Assembly: GCA_951802425.1 (NCBI GenBank)
Contig: OX637795.1
Coordinates: 186,001 to 250,000 of the forward strand
Length of the DNA: 64,000 bases
From: Clavaria fumosa
Taxonomy: Eukaryota > Basidiomycota > Agaricomycetes > Agaricales > Clavariaceae
Direction of reading: 5' to 3'
Shown here piece by piece: positions 57,190-64,000 of the stretch; the first letter of the stretch is position 1; each line of letters begins with the position of its first letter. Below the pieces are notes generated by a model that was not told the origin of the DNA, made no database searches, and was given only the letters and a program-made list of their open reading frames with translations. A program made the translations under genes and the position numbers.

Positions 57190-58881
57190 GTGATGGCAGA
57201 CCATGTCGCCCCGCCTGTAGCCCAACCTATGAGGCTTGACCTATCTGTTGCCCCCTTTGATGGGCAGAAAAGGAACTTCCGTACGTTCCTCCGATCCCTT
57301 CGCCTCCTGTTTATGGCGAACCCGACTGTCTATGCTGTGGACCTGGTGAAGGTCCTTCTTGCTCTGAGCAAAATTACTGGAGAAGGATTCGCTGCAGAGT
57401 GGGCGAATATGAAGGCGGAAGAGATCCTGGGTAGTGGCGAGGCCGGAACCTGGGCAGAGTTTGTGGAGGAGATGAAGCGCGCATTCGATGACCCGAATGA
57501 CCGTGCGACTGCCCTTGCCGATATTGCAGGGCTGAAACAGGGTGCCGTGACAGCACCAGAGTTCTTCGCAAAATTCGAGACGCTGTTCCGACGGGCGAAG
57601 TTGAGTGCAGAGAAGGACTCAGGAATCCTAGTCCATTGGCTGGAGTTGAACCTGAGTAGGAGGTTGGTGGAGAGAATCTATGGTGTCTCCCCGATGCCAG
57701 AGACATATGGAGAATGGAAGGTGCTGGCTGAGAGGCTTGATGCCCAGCAAAGGCGACTGGATGGGATACTCACGGAACGGACACCGCGACCCACTGTGAC
57801 CCCCGCGCGACCCACCACGACCCTACCGCGACCTGCCGTGACCGTTTCGCAACCTCTTGTGACCCCTCTGCTGTGTACTCCAGATGTGGCCATGGCCCGA
57901 GGATGGGCCCCTGCTGATGAGAGATGTTGTTTCCAATGCCACCAGACTGGCCATGCTGTCCGTTTCTGCCCCCTGCCTGATACACGTCTGCAGGTCCCAA
58001 GGGCCCAAACCCGGGCAGCACCATGTGCCCCCCAAATGGCGGAGGGATATGAGAAAGAGATTGCACGGCTCCGAGCCTGCATAGAGCTGTGTGAGAGAGA
58101 GAGGAGGACTCCCACTGGGGAGAAGAAGTGTGCCAGCCCCCTTTCCGTCCCTGTGCCTGCTGCAAGTATACCCCGATATACTATCTTGCAGCGGAGACAT
58201 ACCCGAATTGGGGTTGAGGTGAAGGAGGAAGTGAGACTGGCAGAGCGCCTAACCAGAGTGCGGCCAGAAGTGCGGAAACATGTGCCACGAGAGCTAGCCA
58301 TCCAGGTGCACTTGGAGGCTTTCAGCACTGGCAAAGGGACCACAATGAAGGCCCTTGTCGACTCAGGGTGCACCAACTGCTTCATGGATTTGGAGTGGGC
58401 GAAAGGAGTGGGACTGGAGCCATCTCTCCTGCTGAACCCAATCACCATGTATAATGTGGATGGGACACAGAACAGGAATGGAAAGGTCCGGTATGGGATA
58501 GAGGTGCTGGTGAAAGTTGGTGACCACCAGGAGCGGATCCACTTTCTGCTGGGAAAGACCCAGTCCCACAAGGTCATCCTTGGGCATGACTGGCTCAAGC
58601 GGCATAACCCGGATATCGACTGGCAGAAGGCAGAGCTGAGCCTTACCCGCTGCCCCCCACAGTGTTCCCCATCCCCTCGAGCCTCTGCACCCCTGAAAAC
58701 GAGTACCCTCGCATCCACGAGTATTCTGGACACCCGTTTTCCCAACTCTGGCCCAGCCGCTACCCTTTGGTGTTTAGTGAAGCGAAGTGGGATGAACTTC
58801 CCCGCTCCCGACCAGACTTCGATATTAAGATCGAGTTCAAAAAGGACCCTGAGCACCTCTCCTCCAAGCTGTATTCTTTGA
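57190..58881 (+). CDS. Gag-protease of gypsy copy F (out of frame with pol after a 16-bp deletion)
   Basis: From ATG 57190. Retrotransposon gag domain (residues about 18-195; FDGQKRNFRTFLRSLRLLF, VERIYGVSPMPETY), zinc knuckle CFQCHQTGHAVRFC (about 247-260), a Pro/Arg linker, then retropepsin with DSGCTNCF (about 390) and VILGHDWLKRHNPDIDW. The native reading should continue into RT. A 16-bp loss between two GGCCC repeats at 58750-58754 instead leads to a short false tail ending at 58881. The leader upstream holds two copies of a CCCAAGGCC...TTTACAG motif (about 56848 and 57151) that look like splice acceptors, so the mRNA leader may be spliced. Confidence 0.9.
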   Translation: MMADHVAPPVAQPMRLDLSVAPFDGQKRNFRTFLRSLRLLFMANPTVYAVDLVKVLLALSKITGEGFAAEWANMKAEEILGSGEAGTWAEFVEEMKRAFDDPNDRATALADIAGLKQGAVTAPEFFAKFETLFRRAKLSAEKDSGILVHWLELNLSRRLVERIYGVSPMPETYGEWKVLAERLDAQQRRLDGILTERTPRPTVTPARPTTTLPRPAVTVSQPLVTPLLCTPDVAMARGWAPADERCCFQCHQTGHAVRFCPLPDTRLQVPRAQTRAAPCAPQMAEGYEKEIARLRACIELCERERRTPTGEKKCASPLSVPVPAASIPRYTILQRRHTRIGVEVKEEVRLAERLTRVRPEVRKHVPRELAIQVHLEAFSTGKGTTMKALVDSGCTNCFMDLEWAKGVGLEPSLLLNPITMYNVDGTQNRNGKVRYGIEVLVKVGDHQERIHFLLGKTQSHKVILGHDWLKRHNPDIDWQKAELSLTRCPPQCSPSPRASAPLKTSTLASTSILDTRFPNSGPAATLWCLVKRSGMNFPAPDQTSILRSSSKRTLSTSPPSCIL

Positions 58882-61625
58882 CACGGCAGGAGATGGTGGA
58901 GATGAACCGTTGGGTGGATGAGCAGCTTGCTTCTGGACGAATCCGGCCCTCAAAATCCCCGTATGCCAGCCCCTTCTTCTTCAAACATGAGAAGGACAAA
59001 CTGCGGCCAATCATCGACTACTCGAGGCTGAATGCACACCTGATCAAGGACAAGTACCCCCTCCCCCGCATCCGAGACACAGTGGATGTGCTTAAAGGAG
59101 CATCGATCTACTCTAAGATTGATGCAAAGGGAGGTTTCCCATCTATGCAGGTCTGGCCCGAGCACCAGCACCGCTGCGCCTTCCTGACACCCCGTGGACT
59201 CTTCGAACCAGCTGTCATGTGGTTTGGACTGCAGAATGCCCCTGCTACCTTCCAACGCTTCATGAATCATGTGTTGAGGGAGGAGATTGCAGGAGGACAT
59301 GCGAGGGCCTATGTGGATGATGTCATTGTGTTTGCAGAGGACTTGGCTACACACCGGTACTGGATGGATCGGGTCTTGAGGAAGTTTGGAGAGAATGGGT
59401 TGTGTCTCAAACTCAGTAAATGCGAGTTTGAGAAGAGCGAGATCATCTTCCTGGGGATGAAGATCTCCCACAACAGACTAGAGCATGATCCGGCCAAGGG
59501 TGCGGCAGTCCGAGATTGGCCACGTCCCAAGAATGTGAAGGATGTCCAGAGGTTCAATGGAATGCTGAACTACCTCCGCCGACACATCCCGAATCTTTCT
59601 GCCCGGGCAAAGCCACTCTTCCGGCTGACTGGGAATGTTCCATGGAAATGGGAGGAGGAGGAGGAAGCAGCCTTCCGAGATCTCCGCCAGGCACTCGTAT
59701 CGGCCCCGGTCTTGGCTCTGCCTCAGGACAAAGGGAGATGGAAGGTAGAGACAGATGCAAGCAACCTGGCAACTGGTGGAGTGCTCTCACAGCAGCAGAT
59801 GGATGGAACCTGGAGAGTTGTTGACTATATCTCCAAGGCCCTCACTGCAGCTGAGAAGAACTATGATGTGTACGACAAGGAGTTCTTGGCTGTGATTCGG
59901 GCACTTCGCGAGTGGCGAGCATACCTCATTGGAGCAGAGGAGACGATTGAGATCTGGACGGACCATGCAAACCTCCAGTACTTCCGGAAGCCCCAGAAGT
60001 TGAAGCCGAGGCAGGTTCGTTGGGTTGGAGAGCTCCAGTGCTTTGACTTTGAGATAAAGTATCGCACTGGCAAGTCGAATACAAAGGCAGATGCACTCTC
60101 CCGGAGACCGGACTATGGAGAGATGGTGGAGGAGGATGCACCGGTGCAGGTTTTCCCGGAAACGGAAGTCCGTGTGTCATTCACATCGGAAATGGAGACG
60201 CTACTCCAGAAAAATAGCGCGGTACACATACAGAAGCCGGAGGAGCTTGATGATGAGTGGACACGAGATCGTGCTGGACTCTGGCGGAAGGGGATAGTCA
60301 CTTGGGTCCCCCTAGGAGCTCGTGAGGCCGTTCTTGAGTTTGAGCATGACCTCCCCGCTGCTGGACACCCTGGGCCCCGGAAGTTGAGAGCAGCACTAGT
60401 GAAGGGTTATTGGTGGCCGGACATGGTAAAAGATGCGGATCGGTATGCCCAGGGGTGTGAGACATGCCAGCGGACAAAGCCCGACCGTACCAAGCGTGCT
60501 GCCCCACTGCACCCCCATCTGGTGCCCAATGGTCCCTGGTCAGTGATTTCATGGGACATAGTCGGTCCCCTCCCCCTCTCCCGTGGACATAATGCCATCC
60601 TTGTTATTGTCGACAAATTCACGAAACGGACACTGCTCGAAGCGATTGGGCTCGACCTCACAGGACTTGGAGCGGCGCATCTCCTCCGGGATCGAGTGTT
60701 TCGTGACCATGGAGTCCCTCACAAGGTTGTGAGTGACCGGGGGTCCCAGTTTGTGTCCCGCTTCATGAAGGAGTTCTACTCCATGATCCGGGTAAAGGCA
60801 AATCCAAGTACTGCCTTTCATCCACAGACTGATGGACAGACGGAACGGGCGAACCAGGAGATGGAGATCTATCTCCGGGCTTATGTGGACCATCTCCAGG
60901 ATGACTGGGCTGAATGGTTGTCCACTGCGGAGTTTGCTCTTAATAATCGTGAGCACTCAGTGACAGGACAGACACCTTTCTTCCTCGATTATGGATGACA
61001 CCCATGGAATGGGGGGCTCCGGCCACCTTCTGAGGTGAACCCAGCGGCAGACGAGTGGATGGCTAAGCTCACGGAGTCCCGAAGAGCAGCCAAGGAGGCA
61101 ATGGAGAAAGCGGTGGCAGCGATGAAGAAGAGCTACGATAAGGGGAAACGCCCAAGTCGGGAGTACTCTGAGGGAGATCTGGTCTGGCTGGATACTAGAA
61201 ACTTGAAGATGGACCGGCCCTGTAAAAAGCTTGACAACAAGAGAGCAGGCCCCTTTGCAGTTGAGGAGAAGGTGGGACCTGCTGGGTATCGCCTCAAGCT
61301 CCCTCGGGCCTGGCGCATCCATCGAGTCTTCAATGAGTTGCTGTTGACACCATACCACCCCCCCTCCTTCCCTTCTCAGAACCTGCCTCCCCCTCCACCC
61401 CCTACGATTGATGACGACCACCTGGAGTATGATGTGGAGGCGATCCTTGATGTTAAGAAGGTGGGACGTGGGGTGAAGTACTTGGTGAAGTGGTTGGGAT
61501 ATCCAGTGGAGGAAAACACTTGGGAGCCCCGTAGGAACCTCACTAACGTAACGTTGCTTCTCCGGGACTTCTTCCTCTCCCACCCCGACAAGGCCAAGCT
61601 AGCTGGTCGGGACGCCCAGCCTTAA
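58755..61625 (+). pseudogene. RT-RNase H-integrase-chromodomain of gypsy copy F, one in-frame TGA
   Basis: RT: SPFFFKHEKDKLRPIIDYSR, FGLQNAPATFQRFMN, AYVDDVIVFAEDL. RNase H: TDASNLATGG, KNYDVYDKEFLAVI, IWTDHANLQYF. Integrase: GYWWPDM, CETCQ, SWDIVGPLPL (first Asp), VSDRGSQF (second Asp) and GQTERANQEME (Glu), with D-35-E spacing. The only stop is TGA at 60996-60998, where other copies have TGG (DYSWHPWN). The frame then continues through the integrase C-terminus to the chromodomain (61420-61560, YLVKWLGYPVEENTWEPRRN). Adding the 16 lost bases, the whole frame would be 1484 codons including the stop, a single gag-pol as in Tf1/sushi elements. The chromodomain would target insertion to methylated histone H3. 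Confidence 0.92.
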
Positions 61626-61636
61626 GAGGGGGGTGA

Positions 61637-61926
61637 TGTTAGGATCGCTTATGTAAGCCATCCCAAAGAGGAGTTGTGGAGAAACTGGGGAGGGTTGTTG
61701 GAAGGTCACATGACCTGTGGCTGTGGTCAGATTACATAATCGTAAGATCACATGACCTGGGCCTGGGCGCATCACGTGATCCGAGAGGTCCGAGCGTGGG
61801 AACGCCGGCAAATGCCGAAGCGTTCGCTATATATACTACGTCTTTTCCATTCTTGTACCCTTTTCCCCTTATCTTAGTATTGTCGTCATGACCTTACGCT
61901 TAAGTTGTGTGAGACCCAGTCTGATA
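61637..61926 (+). repeat. 3' LTR of gypsy copy F
   Basis: 290 bp with three differences from the 5' LTR (two near position 33, one near position 264). The purine tract AAGAGGGGGGTGA precedes it. Confidence 0.95.
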
Positions 61927-62112
61927 ATATCTCAATGACAGGTCAAGAATCAGACATGTAAAACACCATCTGATGGCCCTACTTCTTGGATATCAGCTTC
62001 AACATATGTTCAGTTGAAGCTGAGATATTTGGACTTGTTTGTGGGTGTGTCATCCAGACAGTTTTTCTGCAGGCATCAAAAAGTAGAATAATTGAATGAA
62101 TTTGTTGAATGG

Positions 62113-62388
62113 ACATCCCAATAAACAAAATAATGTTACCAGACCACTTTCTGGTGTATAAGGAGGGTCTTCCTTCACTTTCCCCCAACTATCCCACCAT
62201 GGAGCAGCTCCCTACTAAGGGTAAGGCATCCATCATCTCTATAGTGGGAAATGGTGATTCCTGTCACAAAATTTCTGTTAGGCTTTGTGTTAGCCATTAC
62301 ACTGTCTCTGGACTGTGCTTTCAGACTTCTAGGACTCTTCCTGAAAGTGATTTGGTCACTTTTGACCCCTGATTGCTATGACCCAGTA
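62113..62388 (+). repeat. left arm of a 276-bp inverted repeat
   Basis: Starts ACATCCCAATAAAC and ends GACCCAGTA. It matches 62665-62940 inverted with very few changes. The spacer is also 276 nt. It encodes the same short frame (MEQLPTKGKASIIS) as the right arm on the opposite strand. Confidence 0.9.
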
Positions 62389-62664
62389 ATGTCAGACATT
62401 GTGTGAGGACAGAGTCATCAAGGAATGGCAGACAAGGGGGACAGGGGGGACATGAGGATTTATAATGGTGGTGGTGGGTCCTTATCTGGGACCTTATCTA
62501 TTGTGTGACAGTGGAACACTGTCCTGTGTCATCTGCAGCTTTCCTATTTGGTCTCTGTGTGGGTATTTTTCTCAGGAACAATCATTCTACACACACACCT
62601 TTTGTTTTCTAAGCTTATTTTGGAGGTGGGAAGCTACCTCAGCCTTGTTTGTGGTGATAAGCTG

Positions 62665-62940
62665 TACTGGGTCATAGCAATCGGGGGTCAAAAGTGACCA
62701 AATCACTTTCAGGAAGAGTCCTAGAAGTCTGAAAGCACAGTCCAGAGACAGTTTAATGGCTAACACAAAGCCTAACAGAAATTTTGTGACAGGAATCACC
62801 ATTTCCCACTATAGAGATGATGGATGCCTTACCCTTAGTAGGGAGCTGCTCCATGGTGGGATAGTTGGGGGAAAGTGAAGGAAGACCCTCCTTATACACC
62901 AGAAAGTGGTCTGGTAACATTATTTTGTTTATTGGGATGT
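62665..62940 (-). repeat. right arm of the 276-bp inverted repeat
   Basis: This arm is continuous with the minus-strand gene fragment at 62941-63232, so it is probably the original and the left arm the inverted copy. Confidence 0.85.
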
Positions 62941-63232
62941 GTTACATTTGGTTGAGCATGACCTGAAGCTTGCTGGCAGCACATAGGAAGAGTGCTGCAA
63001 AAAAGGCCTTATATCTTCTCTCAATCAGGCTGTTGTCATTTGGCTCTCAATAGTTAGGTTTATGGAAGAAGTCCCAGATGCAATCATTGGCAGGAGGGTA
63101 CACTAAGTGATCAAGGTTATCTACGAGGTGTGATTTGCCCATACCTGAAGATTGAATAATGCTAATAGAATGATTATATGGAGATTTCATGGGGTCACTG
63201 GGAGGCTGTGGAACCAAAGGCCATACCCTCAT
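62680..63232 (-). pseudogene. fragment of a protein with a Walker-A-like motif
   Basis: The minus-strand frame has SISIIQSSGMGKSHLVDNL followed by YPPANDCIWDFF. After a break come IERRYKAFFAALFLCAASKL and, in the inverted-repeat arm, MEQLPTKGKASIIS. The GMGKS element resembles a P-loop with Gln in place of the first Gly. From memory, comparable IIQSSGxGKS proteins are common multi-copy genes in Agaricomycetes. Stops between blocks indicate introns or decay. Confidence 0.5.
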
Positions 63233-64000
63233 ACATTTTCAAAGGGTCAGCAGGTTCACCTTGGCTGATTTGTTAGCTTTGAGAATGAACAAGGGCAAGA
63301 ACATACCCACACATCAGCAGCATGCCCAATTTGTGCAAACCATTTCGAAAGCATTGGTGTTGCCATCCAGTCAGACGAAATTACACTTCTGTCGCATTCA
63401 ACAGCTATAATAAAAATTCATGGGAGTGCACATTTAATTCTCCGCTTTTCCCTTCCCCTTCCATTCCCGCCTCCGCTCTTTCTAGCCCCTACCTTGCGAT
63501 GGTTGTCCTTGTCCATTTCCTGACACTGATGCTCCCAACCCACCAAACCACGCTGTTGCTGACGCATGTCCATTCAGCAAGGGTAACATCTGATGAACTA
63601 AATCAAGACACTCTTGCCGAGGGTGGTGGGTGAACAACGCATTTTTTGTGCCTTCAATCATCCTACGAATATCAGCCTTCATTTGTCTATTGAGACCTCT
63701 GTATGCAGCCAGCCCCCGAAAATCAATCTGATAGCGTGGGGCGGCTTCGCAATGTTGTTTTCTTCGGAGTTCACGGGTTGGGCCAAGCGCGCGTACACCT
63801 TGATTTTTGGTTACACCATAGCAATGGACCGCGGCAATATATGGCAAATTCTGGCCTTGTGTGAATACACCAAGGATCTCAGCAGATTGGATCGCAACGG
63901 TTTCAGGGTCTTCCGATGGGCTTGTCTTATCCTGCTCCAATGCCATTGATGTCAATTGTGCGGAGATTCTGTGATCCGGTTCGGAAAAGATGATGGGAAT
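63233..64000. other. unassigned end of window, possible minus-strand coding
   Basis: A 157-codon minus-strand frame (63955-63482; YQIDFRGLAAYRGLNRQMKADIRRMIEG) and a 111-codon plus-strand frame overlap. The minus one looks more protein-like, but no family is recognised and it runs to the window edge. Confidence 0.3.

Larger units (their letters stand above)
56329..61926 (+). mobile_element. Ty3/gypsy chromovirus copy F, full length and young
   Basis: 5598 bp with 290-bp LTRs that differ at three positions, flanked by the duplication ATATC (56324-56328, 61927-61931). It carries gag, protease, RT, RNase H, integrase and a C-terminal chromodomain. It is the only gypsy copy here that keeps a normal CpG content. 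A 16-bp deletion and one TGA make it non-autonomous as it stands. Confidence 0.96.
56092..62017 (+). pseudogene. hypothetical gene interrupted in an exon by gypsy copy F
   Basis: Exon 56092-56196 encodes SDRGVYVYYFNVHLDQLESAY-type sequence. A 46-nt intron (GTGAGT...TCTAG, 56197-56242) joins it to 56243-56328 (VTYSNDYNFTVTQNTVQMFC), where copy F lies. Reading resumes in frame at 61932 (NDRSRIRHVKHHLMALLLGYQLQ) to a stop at 62015-62017. The clean join across the 5-bp duplication shows that this was an open exon before insertion. The exon upstream of 56040 already has a TGA, so the gene may have been decaying. The family is not recognised. Confidence 0.62.

Overview
The window looks like a transposable-element graveyard from a basidiomycete fungus, most likely an Agaricomycete. 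The reasons are: chromodomain Ty3/gypsy elements with 11-nt self-priming sites, a Ngaro-like tyrosine-recombinase retrotransposon, a KDZ transposase with a CxC2-type cysteine cluster, hAT and CACTA-like DNA elements, and host-like genes cut by 44-51 nt introns with GTRNGT donors. No rRNA, functional tRNA or ordinary housekeeping gene was recognised.

Layout. 1-8513: truncated gypsy copies A and B, with two LTR subfamilies (290 and 265 bp), arranged as a 1.5-kb inverted repeat around copy B, which itself carries a 259-bp hAT MITE. 8514-9793: low-complexity DNA. 9794-10264: PIF/Harbinger transposase remnant cut by a 12.9-kb Ngaro-like element (10265-23165). That element holds an intact Ty1/copia element (13773-18623) and a hAT element (20776-22812), and the hAT holds a 264-bp insertion with a tRNA-like module. 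23981-27500: CACTA-like element carrying a multi-exon gene. 27842-29427: an intron-rich gene with an ExK nuclease-like motif. 29995-33600: a 43-45-bp minisatellite split by a hAT element, which holds a solo-LTR-like insertion. 33632-36660: decayed KDZ transposase, cut by gypsy copy C (36684-41980). 42660-43927: a gene whose product begins like a histone H3 tail. 45054-47700: an intron-rich gene with a hAT MITE exactly at a splice acceptor. 47840-51614: gypsy copy D. 51620-56090: mostly unannotated AT-rich DNA. 56329-61926: nearly intact, youngest gypsy copy F, inserted in an exon of another gene. 62100-64000: a 276-bp inverted repeat and fragments of minus-strand genes.

How the parts relate. 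Five-base (LTR elements), eight-base (hAT) and three-base (CACTA-like) target duplications let most insertions be dated relative to each other. Old gypsy copies have lost most CpG sites to TpG/CpA, and most of their stop codons are CGA to TGA changes. The young copia and copy F keep their CpGs. This suggests CpG methylation or a RIP-like process acting on repeats. The gypsy family ends its polyprotein in a chromodomain, and a nearby gene encodes a histone-H3-tail-like N-terminus plus a Cys cluster, so both ends of a chromatin-reading interaction are present in the window. All family assignments are from reading motifs by eye; no database search was run.
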